DNA from: a virus
Direction: 5' to 3' (one strand)
Length of the DNA: 61,519 nucleotides
Virus record (IMG/VR): IMGVR_UViG_3300042862_000334
Coordinates: 1-61,519 of that record
Both the position numbers and the translations under genes were made by a program. The notes below the pieces were generated by a model. That model was not told the DNA's origin. It was given only the letters and a program-made list of their open reading frames with translations, and did no database searches. Positions within the stretch are counted from its first letter, which is position 1. The number at the start of each line of letters is the position of its first letter. Below, in pieces: positions 49,823 to 57,862 of this stretch.

Positions 49823-50029
49823 TTATTGTTTTTTATTAATTAAAAATTTATCTGCTAAATATAAATCCATGCAATCGTAAGTGGAAGTGTTTAATTCTGC
49901 AAATTTAGAGTTTAAAAATCTATCGTATTCTACAAACACTAAACCCCACTGTAAATCATATTCTAATTTCTTAAACTTTTTATCTCTTAATTTCCATAGA
50001 TTAGAGAATAAGTATTGGTCGTATGTCAT
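49823..50029 (-). CDS. Unrecognised 68-aa protein
   Basis: MTYDQYLFSNLWKLRDKKFK start; aromatic and charged. ATGA overlap with the upstream ORF. Confidence 0.6.
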   Translation of the reverse strand: MTYDQYLFSNLWKLRDKKFKKLEYDLQWGLVFVEYDRFLNSKFAELNTSTYDCMDLYLADKFLINKKQ

Positions 50030-50187
50030 CTTAATACAAATTTATGATTATTAACCTGTTCTTCTGTTTTTATTTCAAATTTTTCTCCGCGCATTTCACA
50101 ACCTCTAAACTGCTCGGCTTGTTCTAAAGTGCAAGGTTTTGAAAGTAAAACCCAATAGTTGTCTTTTATTGCTACTGCTACGTGCAT
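50026..50187 (-). CDS. Small 53-aa protein
   Basis: ATG 50187, TGA 50026. MHVAVAIKDNYWVLLSKPCT then CEMRGEKFEIKTEEQ, the latter encoded by a reverse copy of the dispersed motif. Overlaps the next gene by 4 nt. Confidence 0.6.
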   Translation of the reverse strand: MHVAVAIKDNYWVLLSKPCTLEQAEQFRGCEMRGEKFEIKTEEQVNNHKFVLR

Positions 50188-50189
50188 AA

Positions 50190-50411
50190 TTAATCTTCTT
50201 TTCTTGTTAAACCTATTTCTTCTGCCTCTAAAGAAATTATATCAAAAACTGTTTCCATAATATAATCTCTCCCTAATGCTTCAATTAAAACTTCCATAGC
50301 TTCTTCGTCTGTGCAATTATAGTTCTGTTTTACATCGTCTATGTGCCAAAGGTTGTCTACTTGATAACCTGCATTTTCTAATACTTGTTTTGCTTTTTCT
50401 ATTTCGTTCAT
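50190..50411 (-). CDS. Unrecognised 73-aa protein
   Basis: ENAGYQVDNLWHIDDVKQNY then CTDEEAMEVLIEAL is a small conserved phage pattern (GYqVdNLWhiDDVk...cteeeAmevl). Function unknown. Confidence 0.75.
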   Translation of the reverse strand: MNEIEKAKQVLENAGYQVDNLWHIDDVKQNYNCTDEEAMEVLIEALGRDYIMETVFDIISLEAEEIGLTRKED

Positions 50412-50415
50412 AACT

Positions 50416-50619
50416 TTACTTTTTAAAATAATCTTTTACAAATTCTACAATTTCTTCTTCCCAATCTAAATCCACATCTTCCCAATTAAATGTTTCAGGG
50501 TATTTTATTAAAAACTTTTTTGCTATTTTAATACACTCGTCTATTTTTGAGAAAAACGAACCTCTTACGTCATCTTTTAATAAATCATAGTACATTATGT
50601 ATCCTACTACTTCTTCCAT
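50416..50619 (-). CDS. Unrecognised 67-aa acidic protein
   Basis: MEEVVGYIMYYDLLKDDVRG start; acidic. Unknown. Confidence 0.6.
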   Translation of the reverse strand: MEEVVGYIMYYDLLKDDVRGSFFSKIDECIKIAKKFLIKYPETFNWEDVDLDWEEEIVEFVKDYFKK

Positions 50620-50623
50620 AACT

Positions 50624-50800
50624 TTATCTGTTTAAAATTATAATTCCGCCTAAACAAATTAAAGATAAAAGAAGATAAATAACTGTTTTTAATAAATAAA
50701 TTCTTTTTTCCGCCATTCCAATATATCTTAAAACAGAAATTGGCGTTGTTAAATAATCTTCTTCTGCGTTTTCTTTGTAATATCTTAAATCTTTTTCCAT
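50624..50800 (-). CDS. Small 58-aa membrane protein
   Basis: ATG 50800, TAA 50624. Soluble N-terminal 30 residues, then LKTVIYLLLSLICLGGIIIL. Contains forward and reverse copies of the dispersed motif. Confidence 0.6.
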   Translation of the reverse strand: MEKDLRYYKENAEEDYLTTPISVLRYIGMAEKRIYLLKTVIYLLLSLICLGGIIILNR

Positions 50801-50801
50801 A

Positions 50802-51098
50802 TTAGTTTACTTTTTTGTTTTCACTATACAATTTTCTTGGTTTGTATTGATAACTCCCAAAACTAACAATATGCTTTTCAACTAAATTATGAATAGTTGC
50901 GTTATTAGTTCCTGTTGCTTTTGCTAATCTGCCTATAAAAACTTTATAAGTTAAACAACCGTTATTAAAATCTTCTATTGCTTTTGTTGTTTTCCAATAG
51001 TTTTGATTTTCTGTTGTGCCGTGATTTTCATTTGCAAAATAATTTACTCTAATGTCTGTTGCTACTTTGTTGTAGAAATCTTGTGTTGTGTGTATCAT
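50802..51098 (-). CDS. Unrecognised 98-aa protein
   Basis: AIEDFNNGCLTYKVFIGRLA then KATGTNNATIHNLVEKHIVS, helical and possibly HTH-like. Unknown. Confidence 0.6.
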   Translation of the reverse strand: MIHTTQDFYNKVATDIRVNYFANENHGTTENQNYWKTTKAIEDFNNGCLTYKVFIGRLAKATGTNNATIHNLVEKHIVSFGSYQYKPRKLYSENKKVN

Positions 51099-51130
51099 AT
51101 CTTTTTTATTTTGTTAGTGGCGAAATTTTA

Positions 51131-51838
51131 TTAACAAGAAGTATCTACTATATCAAAGTTATAACTTCCATTTTCGTAAGCGTGTTTGTTTATAGTATTA
51201 AGATAGATACTGTATCTACTATCAGGATTTTCATCTCTACTTATTTCTATCCTATCTGTGTAATGCTGAATAGTATAATCATCACTTTCTTCGTAATCAA
51301 TATTTCCTAAATACTCAATCAAAGCTGTTTCAATAGCATCTTCAAAACTTTCTTTGAAACCAATCCCCAAACCGTCTAAATCAATATCGTTATTCCAACG
51401 TAAATTAACTACATCTTTTACTTTTTCTACGGCATCATCATAAGAAAGACCGTTTAAATCTTCTATTTTTAAATCGGTTATAGTGTGCCAAATTTTAAAC
51501 CTACTATCTGGATTATCTGAAAGGTGTTTAGAATTTCTATCGTCTAACCAATTAGCACCTAAAAACTTATGGCAATAATTCATACCTTTACCTTCGTGTT
51601 GATAAGCTATAACTAAATTGCCGTACAAAGGTGAATAATCAAAATTTGAGTAAAAACTATCTATAACTTCATCGTTTAGCCAAAAGTCTGTTATAATTTG
51701 CCCACCTTGTTGTGTGTTGTTTTTAATTTCATCAAAATACTTTAAGGAATCTTTTTTATTCGCAAAAGATTGTGTTAAACTTTCGTCTTGTTCTGTATTG
51801 TTTTCTGTTGAAAATGATTGTGTTACTAAATATTTCAT
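51131..51838 (-). CDS. Unrecognised 235-aa acidic protein
   Basis: Very acidic, Asp/Asn/Ser-rich (DNPDSRFKIW and DENPDSRYSIYLN repeat the DNPDSR phrase). Largest protein of the right-hand small-gene block. Could mimic DNA, but that is speculation. Confidence 0.65.
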   Translation of the reverse strand: MKYLVTQSFSTENNTEQDESLTQSFANKKDSLKYFDEIKNNTQQGGQIITDFWLNDEVIDSFYSNFDYSPLYGNLVIAYQHEGKGMNYCHKFLGANWLDDRNSKHLSDNPDSRFKIWHTITDLKIEDLNGLSYDDAVEKVKDVVNLRWNNDIDLDGLGIGFKESFEDAIETALIEYLGNIDYEESDDYTIQHYTDRIEISRDENPDSRYSIYLNTINKHAYENGSYNFDIVDTSC

Positions 51839-52188
51839 AATTCTAATTTTAAAGTGTTACTTTCTATTTTATTAATCTGTTGTTGTATGTAGTTTTCTAT
51901 TAGTGGCTCTAAATCTTTTTTCCAAATGAATGTATTTTCAAAATCTATGCTGTCATATCCGTCATATTCTACTATACTTTCTAAAATCTGTTGTTTTGTT
52001 TTGAAAGTGTAGTTATTTTGAACCTCTTTTTTAATTTTTTCGCGCAAAGAAAGGAAATAAAACTGCAAATATAAGAAATCTATTCTATTATTCAAAGAAA
52101 AATAATTACTTTTTTGCACCCAACTCATTTTGTTTAATTTCTGTTTTGACCGAAAATTAACTGCTTTTTGTAAGATTTTTAGTTTCAA
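51835..52188 (-). CDS. Unrecognised 117-aa basic protein
   Basis: Basic N-terminus (MKLKILQKAVNFRSKQKLNK), helical. A dispersed-motif copy lies at 52038-52065 (SLREKIKK). ATGA overlap with the next gene. Confidence 0.6.
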   Translation of the reverse strand: MKLKILQKAVNFRSKQKLNKMSWVQKSNYFSLNNRIDFLYLQFYFLSLREKIKKEVQNNYTFKTKQQILESIVEYDGYDSIDFENTFIWKKDLEPLIENYIQQQINKIESNTLKLEL

Positions 52189-52190
52189 AG

Positions 52191-52373
52191 TTATATATTT
52201 TGTTTACTTTGTAAAATGTCTTCTACACTTGGTTGATTACCTTCTCCGATATACTCTTCAATAACTAAAAGTAATTTCTTTATATTATTTAAAGATATAT
52301 CTTCTCTATTTTGTTTTAATTCTCTTGCTATTTGATTTTTCGCCAAAATAGCGTCAAAATGTTTATCTTTCAT
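52191..52373 (-). CDS. Unrecognised 60-aa helical protein
   Basis: NQIARELKQNREDISLNNIK; helical, charged. Confidence 0.55.
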   Translation of the reverse strand: MKDKHFDAILAKNQIARELKQNREDISLNNIKKLLLVIEEYIGEGNQPSVEDILQSKQNI

Positions 52374-52406
52374 AACTAATCTTTTAATAGAATAAATCTG
52401 TTATTT

Positions 52407-52574
52407 TTATTTTTTAATTATTTCATATTCAAAACTCCAATGACAAAAACCTGTTTCATCTGATATTTTATCTTCTATTTCACATAAAGAAGTTACTTCT
52501 AAAGTTAATTCTTGTGGTAAATCAACTTCTTCTCCGTCTGTATCATAATCTATGTTAAAAACCCTTACTTTCAT
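52407..52574 (-). CDS. Small 55-aa protein
   Basis: ATG 52574, TAA 52407. MKVRVFNIDYDTDGEEVDLP then ISDETGFCHWSFEYEII, a small fold repeated in phages (DUF-like). 4-nt overlap with the upstream ORF. Confidence 0.6.
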   Translation of the reverse strand: MKVRVFNIDYDTDGEEVDLPQELTLEVTSLCEIEDKISDETGFCHWSFEYEIIKK

Positions 52575-52711
52575 AATTTCACTAATTTATAATTTTCTCC
52601 TGCAAAAATATGTTTTATCTGTATTCTATTAAGCATATTATCTGTTGCTCTTAAAACTGTTTCTTTTCCTATTTTTACGTGTAAATTGTATTTTGGATTA
52701 AATGTGTTCAT
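52571..52711 (-). CDS. Small 46-aa protein
   Basis: ATG 52711, TGA 52571. MNTFNPKYNLHVKIGKETVL, basic. Coupled to the next gene. Confidence 0.55.
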   Translation of the reverse strand: MNTFNPKYNLHVKIGKETVLRATDNMLNRIQIKHIFAGENYKLVKL

Positions 52712-52715
52712 AGTT

Positions 52716-52964
52716 CTATAAATTATAATTTTTAATTAATTCTTTTTTCGTGCATCTATCAAAACCATAATACTCTAAAAAGTCGTTTATGTGTTTGATA
52801 GTAGTTTGACTTTGACAATTATAAACACTCATTTCATTTGTTAAATGATTATAACTGGCTACTCTTGTTGTGTAAGAAATTAAATCTGAATAGTGGTCGC
52901 CATCTTGGTTTACATATTCGTTTACGTGGTTGTTTGCTAATTTATTGATATAAAATGTTTTCAT
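52716..52964 (-). CDS. Unrecognised 82-aa protein
   Basis: MKTFYINKLANNHVNEYVNQ start; aromatic and polar. Unknown. Confidence 0.6.
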   Translation of the reverse strand: MKTFYINKLANNHVNEYVNQDGDHYSDLISYTTRVASYNHLTNEMSVYNCQSQTTIKHINDFLEYYGFDRCTKKELIKNYNL

Positions 52965-52966
52965 AA

Positions 52967-53308
52967 TTATTCTTCTGTGTTAATTTCTTGCCACGCTTGA
53001 CAAAGTTCTAAAATTTCTTCTAAAGTTTCAACATCTAATTCCTCATAAGTTAAAGAATAGTCATCAACACTTTCTCCTAATTGTTCACTCCAAACTTCAA
53101 CATCAACTGATTCTTTATTAAAATGCTCAATCAAATGGTTTAAATTTCCCTTTTGGTTAGGTACACTTGGACTACAACTTGCTTCAACTTCTCCTACTCC
53201 AAATGTTCCATAATTATCAATAATTTCTTTTATTTCTACTATTAAATCTGTTTTTGTAGAATTGTCAATTAAATTTCCGTCTTGTTCTTGGTCTGTGTAA
53301 ATTCCCAT
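52967..53308 (-). CDS. Unrecognised 113-aa acidic protein
   Basis: Acidic throughout, with LVxEIKEIIDNYGTFGVGEV-like core (residues 22-41) and ASCSPSV following; this GxxGVGEVeaSCSPSV phrase looks family-specific. Unknown function. Confidence 0.65.
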   Translation of the reverse strand: MGIYTDQEQDGNLIDNSTKTDLIVEIKEIIDNYGTFGVGEVEASCSPSVPNQKGNLNHLIEHFNKESVDVEVWSEQLGESVDDYSLTYEELDVETLEEILELCQAWQEINTEE

Positions 53309-53312
53309 AATT

Positions 53313-53579
53313 TTATATTTTTTGCTCCTCTAAAGTTTCTAATAAGTATAATAATTCTCCTACTCCTACAACATCTTCATCAAAACTAAAGGCGTTACCA
53401 TTAATAGTAGTTAAATAACCTTCTTCATCAATCCCGATAATCTCCTCCGTATATCTATCTACTATCTCGATATTGATAGGTTCTTTAAAAGTTTGAGGAA
53501 ATTCTAATTGATAACATAAACTTAATACTTTACCTCTTAAATCGTTGTATTCGTTTGATAGTTTTTCTAAATTTTTCAT
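53313..53579 (-). CDS. Unrecognised 88-aa protein
   Basis: Acidic, mixed alpha/beta, ends in a helix (VGVGELLYLLETLEEQ). Confidence 0.6.
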   Translation of the reverse strand: MKNLEKLSNEYNDLRGKVLSLCYQLEFPQTFKEPINIEIVDRYTEEIIGIDEEGYLTTINGNAFSFDEDVVGVGELLYLLETLEEQKI

Positions 53580-53623
53580 AGTTTATTTTTTGTTAAAATT
53601 ATTTCGGTAGTATTCAGAATGTT

Positions 53624-53794
53624 TTAACTTATTTCAACCCTGCAAAATTCAAAATCTGAATATCTTGTAAGATATAAGTCTAATATCACTACATCGGTAA
53701 TATAATCAAATTGTAAAGGTATTTCATCTAAACTTCTATCTGTTTCTTTTTCAATATCTTCTATAAGATTTTTTAAATCCTGTAATGTTTTCAT
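53624..53794 (-). CDS. Small 56-aa protein
   Basis: ATG 53794, TAA 53624. MKTLQDLKNLIEDIEKETDR, helical then beta. Confidence 0.55.
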   Translation of the reverse strand: MKTLQDLKNLIEDIEKETDRSLDEIPLQFDYITDVVILDLYLTRYSDFEFCRVEIS

Positions 53795-53824
53795 AATACT
53801 ATATTTTTATTTTTGTCGCAATTT

Positions 53825-54133
53825 TTAAAAATTATAAATTTCATTTGATAATGAAAATGTTATTGTTCCGTTTGTATCTACTTTATTGCTTATTAATCTT
53901 TTTACGGCGGTTTCTATGCCTTTCAAAGAAGTGTATTTTTGTCTGTTTGTTCCTTTGTTACTGCGACAAAATAAATTCGCCCCAAAACTTGAAAGCATAA
54001 AGTCTGGCTCTTTATCTCGCCCAACTAAAACTAAATGAAAAACATAACTTTTATCTGACAAGTGTACGTTAATTTGCTTCTCCTCGTTGTATAACTGCTC
54101 TAATGTTATACCTAAATTTTTAATTGTTTTCAT
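53825..54133 (-). CDS. Unrecognised 102-aa protein
   Basis: Beta-rich; ETAVKRLISN is encoded by a reverse copy of the dispersed motif. Unknown. Confidence 0.6.
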   Translation of the reverse strand: MKTIKNLGITLEQLYNEEKQINVHLSDKSYVFHLVLVGRDKEPDFMLSSFGANLFCRSNKGTNRQKYTSLKGIETAVKRLISNKVDTNGTITFSLSNEIYNF

Positions 54134-54154
54134 AGTACAAATGTAATTATTAAT

Positions 54155-54592
54155 TTATAATGATTTTAAATTATTAACTGATTTTTTAATATAGTCTTTA
54201 TTATACCCTTTAAACACATTTTCATTCAATAAATAATCTATTGCATCTTCTCTTGAAAATTCTACTTCGTGTTGATTTTCCCAAACATTTTCTTTATTTA
54301 ATACCATTAAAAGTATAGATTTTAAATGTGCATTATCATCTAAAATATCGCTTATTTCTGTTTCTTTTAAAGTGTTTGTATAAAATCCTCTGTTTACTTT
54401 TATAGTTTTTTCGCCCGAAACAGAATTTTCAATATCCTCACTTGTAATATCCACTTCTAAATTAAAAAAATCTTCTACTTCTTTTGAATCCTTACCATAT
54501 TTTAATACAAGTTCATCTAATTGCTTATCTAAACTTTTATATTCCTTGCTTCTTCTGTCTAAATGTTCTGCTAAATACTTATACATTTTCAT
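54155..54592 (-). CDS. Unrecognised 145-aa protein
   Basis: Charged helical N-terminus, acidic C-terminal part (EISDILDDNAHLKSILLMVL). Unknown. Confidence 0.6.
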   Translation of the reverse strand: MKMYKYLAEHLDRRSKEYKSLDKQLDELVLKYGKDSKEVEDFFNLEVDITSEDIENSVSGEKTIKVNRGFYTNTLKETEISDILDDNAHLKSILLMVLNKENVWENQHEVEFSREDAIDYLLNENVFKGYNKDYIKKSVNNLKSL

Positions 54593-54608
54593 TTTGTTAG
54601 TTTTTAGG

Positions 54609-54638
54609 TGTTATTTTAGTTGTTGTCATAATTCAAAT
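54609..54638. repeat. 30-bp copy of a gene 5' end
   Basis: Identical to 54953-54982, which carries the start codon of the 93-aa gene downstream of it. Leaves a 10-codon vestige (MTTTKITPKN) in the 100-bp gap 54593-54691. Confidence 0.7.
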
Positions 54639-54691
54639 TGTTTAAAATTAAAATTCCGCCAATAAAAATTAAAAATAGTGATTTAAACCGA

Positions 54692-54973
54692 TTATATTTT
54701 AAAGTTAAAATTATAGTGCTTATTGTACTTTACTTTATCCTCTTTATCAAAGTATTTAAACCACTCTTTTACACCGTCATAATGTTCTCCCATCTCTATA
54801 TATAGATAATCATCATCTTTAAATGTTGCGATTTTATAAGAGTATTGACCTATAAATGTACGTAAAACACCACATGTTAACCAGCTATCGTAATCTTCTA
54901 ATTTTATAAATTTTTTATTATATTCTTTTAAAATATCTTTTATTTCTTTAAATGTTATTTTAGTTGTTGTCAT
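54692..54973 (-). CDS. Unrecognised 93-aa protein
   Basis: Aromatic and acidic, with WLTCGVLRTFIGQYSYKIAT. Its first 20 nt and upstream region are duplicated at 54609-54638. Confidence 0.6.
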   Translation of the reverse strand: MTTTKITFKEIKDILKEYNKKFIKLEDYDSWLTCGVLRTFIGQYSYKIATFKDDDYLYIEMGEHYDGVKEWFKYFDKEDKVKYNKHYNFNFKI

Positions 54974-55012
54974 AATTCAAATATTTAATTATTGTTATCT
55001 TTATTTCTTGTA

Positions 55013-55020
55013 CAAATATA
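55013..55020 (-). promoter_or_regulatory. Bacteroidota -7 element
   Basis: TATATTTG on the minus strand, 40 nt before the ATG at 54973. -33 element weak. Confidence 0.5.
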
Positions 55021-55046
55021 CAAACTAATATTGAAATAAAAAACTT

Positions 55047-55328
55047 TTAAGTTAATTTTTTTGTTAAAATTTCAATTACTTCTTTTGGCTTAATTCCAAA
55101 CAAAGAAACTCTTTGAGAATTTAGATTTTCTCCACCAATACAATAACGTATATCTATTGTAGTTTTAGAGGCGGGTTTTTTAATCATATATTTGCTAAAC
55201 TCTTTAATTATATAGTTTATAGCGTTTTCGTGCGTTGTGTCTTGTAAGTTTAAGTATTCTGTATCTTGACAATTACCTTTTACTGTTAATCTTACAAGTT
55301 CTAATTTTATTGGTGTGTATATTTTCAT
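55047..55328 (-). CDS. Unrecognised 93-aa protein
   Basis: MKIYTPIKLELVRLTVKGNC start, beta-rich. Unknown. Confidence 0.6.
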   Translation of the reverse strand: MKIYTPIKLELVRLTVKGNCQDTEYLNLQDTTHENAINYIIKEFSKYMIKKPASKTTIDIRYCIGGENLNSQRVSLFGIKPKEVIEILTKKLT

Positions 55329-55338
55329 TTTGTTGTTT

Positions 55339-55494
55339 TTAATTAAATCCTTTTAACTTTTCTTCTACTTTTAATAATCTAACTTTAAGTTTTTCAATCA
55401 TTCCTTTATCTGAATGAGGGTTTTTGATTAATTCTTCAATGGTATTTTTTATTTGTTCAAAATCTTCTCTTGTTTTAGGTTCTTCTAAAATCAT
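55339..55494 (-). CDS. Small 51-aa coiled-coil protein
   Basis: ATG 55494, TAA 55339. MILEEPKTREDFEQIKNTIE then coiled coil. Begins 5 nt after repeat copy A, which may carry its promoter. Confidence 0.55.
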   Translation of the reverse strand: MILEEPKTREDFEQIKNTIEELIKNPHSDKGMIEKLKVRLLKVEEKLKGFN

Positions 55495-55498
55495 AGTT

Positions 55499-55575
55499 TT
55501 AAAGTGTTATTTTTATCAAAGGTATATATCAATACCAAAATTATATTAAAGTGTCTTACAATCGTTTTAAATAGT
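55499..55575. repeat. 77-bp perfect direct repeat, copy A
   Basis: Starts TTAAAGTGTTATTTTTATCA and ends TCGTTTTAAATAGT; identical by eye to 58364-58440. Between two genes; contains minus-strand TACCTTTG (a possible -7) and the last three codons of the gene at 55567. Confidence 0.85.
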
Positions 55576-55773
55576 GTCTGTTAAGTAAGCATCTGTTTTA
55601 CAATGCGGACAAGCCCAAAAACTATTTTCATAATCGTTTATGTACTCCATTGAATAAACTTTTATACCTTTAATATCGTACTTCTTTGCGTTTATTTGTG
55701 GGTTTTCGTCTATTAACAACCTTTCACAATTATTGCATTTACAAAGTTCTGTTCCGTTTTCTTTTAGTTTCAT
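55567..55773 (-). CDS. Zinc-ribbon-like 68-aa protein
   Basis: CKCNNCERLLIDENPQINAK and FWACPHCKTDAYLTD give two CxxC pairs. Its stop codon is inside the 77-bp repeat. Confidence 0.7.
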   Translation of the reverse strand: MKLKENGTELCKCNNCERLLIDENPQINAKKYDIKGIKVYSMEYINDYENSFWACPHCKTDAYLTDTI

Positions 55774-55776
55774 AAT

Positions 55777-56361
55777 TTAGTACATTTTACCGTTAGACAA
55801 AAATTCCCAACCATTAGCAAGTATAGTTTCTATTATCGCTTCATCGCTACGTTGATACTCAATTTCTGAATAACCTTGCTTTTCTAAATCTTTGCACAAT
55901 TCCATATAAAGATTTTCTATTTTTTTCTCCACTTGTGAAACTACTTCGTGTACATTGTATCTTTTACCATAATAATCATCAAATTCATAACTAACATCGC
56001 CTTTACTCGCATAACAATAATGATTCCCTTTGTTACCTGTATTTTCAAAACTACAATTGTCAATAATTACTTTTGCCGTTTTTTCTTTGCCCTCGCCCAA
56101 AATTTCCGCAAAAAAAGATAAAAGTAAAGATTCTTCAATTCTATCACAACCGAAACTTAAACCATCGCCTTGACAATAAGATAAACTATATTGTAATTCT
56201 ACATTACCGTAAAATCCTGCTTTTTCGATTTGTTCTACTGCATCATCATGGAAAAAATCTAAATGGACGTGGTCTTCACTTCTATATTCTTCAATTGCCA
56301 CTTGTTTAGCTTCATCGCTTAATTCGTTAAAGGTATATAGCTTTGTACGTATCGTTCTCAT
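55777..56361 (-). CDS. Conserved-looking 194-aa phage protein
   Basis: LYTFNELSDEAKQVAIEEYR, YSLSYCQGDGLSFGCDRIEE and LEKQGYSEIEYQRSDEAIIE then NGWEFLSNGKMY are characteristic of a widespread phage family (fxELseeAKekAie...QGDGasF...E.ie.n.y.F..dG). No function known. Confidence 0.8.
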   Translation of the reverse strand: MRTIRTKLYTFNELSDEAKQVAIEEYRSEDHVHLDFFHDDAVEQIEKAGFYGNVELQYSLSYCQGDGLSFGCDRIEESLLLSFFAEILGEGKEKTAKVIIDNCSFENTGNKGNHYCYASKGDVSYEFDDYYGKRYNVHEVVSQVEKKIENLYMELCKDLEKQGYSEIEYQRSDEAIIETILANGWEFLSNGKMY

Positions 56362-56364
56362 AAT

Positions 56365-56559
56365 TTAGTTTTTTAAATTGATTAATAAATTTACTTTTTC
56401 TACTACGTTATTTTTACTTATTTTGTAGTGGTGTGAAGTTCCATTAATACCTACTCCAAAATAGTTATCTTTTTCTTTCCATAAGTAAACGTCGTTCAAT
56501 CCGTTTATATTTCTAAATCTTTGCTCTTTTTTTCTAAAGTCTATTTTCATTTTTTTCAC
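56365..56559 (-). CDS. Unrecognised 64-aa basic protein
   Basis: MKKMKIDFRKKEQRFRNING start, then beta strands. Unknown. Confidence 0.55.
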   Translation of the reverse strand: MKKMKIDFRKKEQRFRNINGLNDVYLWKEKDNYFGVGINGTSHHYKISKNNVVEKVNLLINLKN

Positions 56560-56605
56560 GCCTTTTTATACAGAAGCGTCTAACTGGTTTTTAAATTAAT
56601 TATTG

Positions 56606-56707
56606 TTATGCGTCACCTTGCAGACGCTCCGAAACATAATCCTTTACTATTTTTTTAATCGGTTCAACAAATTCGACACGAACACGAAAGGCAATAGTTT
56701 TAGTCAA
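56606..56707 (-). CDS. Possible 33-aa ORF with TTG start
   Basis: KTIAFRVRVEFVEPIKKIVK DYVSERLQGDA-like frame ending at TAA 56606, preceded by minus-strand TATCTTTG (56746-56739). The frame is open further left of the TTG without an ATG. More GC-rich than its surroundings. The hairpin AGCGTCT/AGACGCT overlaps its end. Confidence 0.35.
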   Translation of the reverse strand: MTKTIAFRVRVEFVEPIKKIVKDYVSERLQGDA

Positions 56708-56814
56708 TACTTGAACGTTATTTGTTTTTAATTCGTGCCAAAGATATTAATAATTTCCGCCTAAAAAAATAAAAAGACAGAAATATTTTAATTTATAATA
56801 AGTCTAAATAAAGA

Positions 56815-57177
56815 TTATTTTTGTTCGTTATACCATTTTACAAATTCTACACAAGCGTTGTAAACTGCCTCTATTTTAGTTAGCCCTTTAAAATAGTTTC
56901 TACTATCATAGTTAAATAAAGTATCTTTATAACCTATTCTGCACCAATTAAGGGAAATATCTATTTGACAATGTTTTAAACTCTCAATCTTTTCTACAAT
57001 TTCCATAAGCCAATTCCAATCTGTATCAAAATAGCATTCATTAAATTGAAATATACCTTGCATACATTCTGCATTACGGTTAAACATTAATTGATTAGGT
57101 ACAAAAACATCTGCTCCATATTCGTCTGTACTATTGCCTAAAAATTCTGCTAATAGTTTGTTATTTTCTGTGTTCAT
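56815..57177 (-). CDS. Conserved-looking 120-aa phage protein, paralogue 1
   Basis: DTDWNWLMEIVEKIESL and IEAVYNACVEFVKWYNEQK are shared with the gene at the right edge (61254). This DWNWLMeVveKIE ... VY.ac..Fi.WYN pattern is common in Bacteroidota phages; function unknown. Confidence 0.75.
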   Translation of the reverse strand: MNTENNKLLAEFLGNSTDEYGADVFVPNQLMFNRNAECMQGIFQFNECYFDTDWNWLMEIVEKIESLKHCQIDISLNWCRIGYKDTLFNYDSRNYFKGLTKIEAVYNACVEFVKWYNEQK

Positions 57178-57208
57178 AATATTAAATTTTTAAATTGTTG
57201 TTTTAAAT

Positions 57209-57238
57209 TTCGCGCGAAAAAAGATTAAAAAGAAACTG
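57209..57238 (+). repeat. Dispersed GC-core/A-tract motif, intergenic
   Basis: TTCGCGCGAAAAAAGATTAA followed by AAAGAAACTG, with a palindromic TTTCGCGCGAAA core. Upstream of the 120-aa gene. Confidence 0.6.
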
Positions 57239-57293
57239 ATTAAAACTTCAATAACTCTTTATACTCAACCCCAAATTAATATTAAATAAAAAT

Positions 57294-57563
57294 TTAATTA
57301 AATAAAGGAATACACTCTCCTGTTAATTCTGTATTAATTCTTTGCCATATAGTAAAGTTATCAAAAAATCCGTTTCTTACTTTTTCAGCTAATTCGATAC
57401 TTTTATTTAAAGCAAAATCTTTTTTCGATTCTGTTACGTGGTCAGCATAGCTTCCAACCCTTACTGCTTTTGCATTTTCAATCATTTTACCTGCAACTGT
57501 ATTGAGTGCATCAACTAATCTTTTACCTTCAACAACTTCTTTTGTGTGTGTTATAAATTTCAT
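57294..57563 (-). CDS. Unrecognised 89-aa protein
   Basis: AVRVGSYADHVTESKKDFAL and RNGFFDNFTIWQRINTELTG; looks conserved but I know no function. Driven by the promoter at 57584. Confidence 0.7.
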   Translation of the reverse strand: MKFITHTKEVVEGKRLVDALNTVAGKMIENAKAVRVGSYADHVTESKKDFALNKSIELAEKVRNGFFDNFTIWQRINTELTGECIPLFN

Positions 57564-57583
57564 AATGTTTTAAATTTCTTGTA

Positions 57584-57614
57584 CAAATATACAAATTAGT
57601 TTTTAATTGCACAA
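57584..57614 (-). promoter_or_regulatory. Bacteroidota-type promoter
   Basis: TTG (57614-57612), 20 nt, TATATTTG (57591-57584), 21 nt before the ATG. Upstream element TTTAGAACCAATATAAATTA at 57625-57646. Confidence 0.82.
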
Positions 57615-57628
57615 GTGTTTTTATTAAT

Positions 57629-57811
57629 TTATATTGGTTCTAAATAATTTCGCCCGAAAAATTTATCACAACCCTCTTTAAACTCTTGAGTAAAAATTAA
57701 GTTACTTGGGTGTGTTTCTGTTAATACTCCACAACCGCATTTACATTTTTCTGTTGGTGCTATATAAAATAGCTTACAATTATTACAAATTAATACTTTT
57801 ACTTCTTCCAT
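57629..57811 (-). CDS. Cys-rich 60-aa protein
   Basis: LICNNCKLFYIAPTEKCKCG and CGVL: four to five Cys, probable zinc ribbon. The stop codon lies in the upstream promoter element of the next unit. Confidence 0.65.
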   Translation of the reverse strand: MEEVKVLICNNCKLFYIAPTEKCKCGCGVLTETHPSNLIFTQEFKEGCDKFFGRNYLEPI

Positions 57812-57835
57812 TTTGTTATTATTTTATGTTTAAAT

Positions 57836-57862
57836 TTCGCGCGAAAAAAGATTAAAAAGAAG
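57836..57862 (+). repeat. Dispersed GC-core/A-tract motif, intergenic
   Basis: TTCGCGCGAAAAAAGATTAA followed by AAAGAAG; nearly identical to the copy at 57209. Confidence 0.6.
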
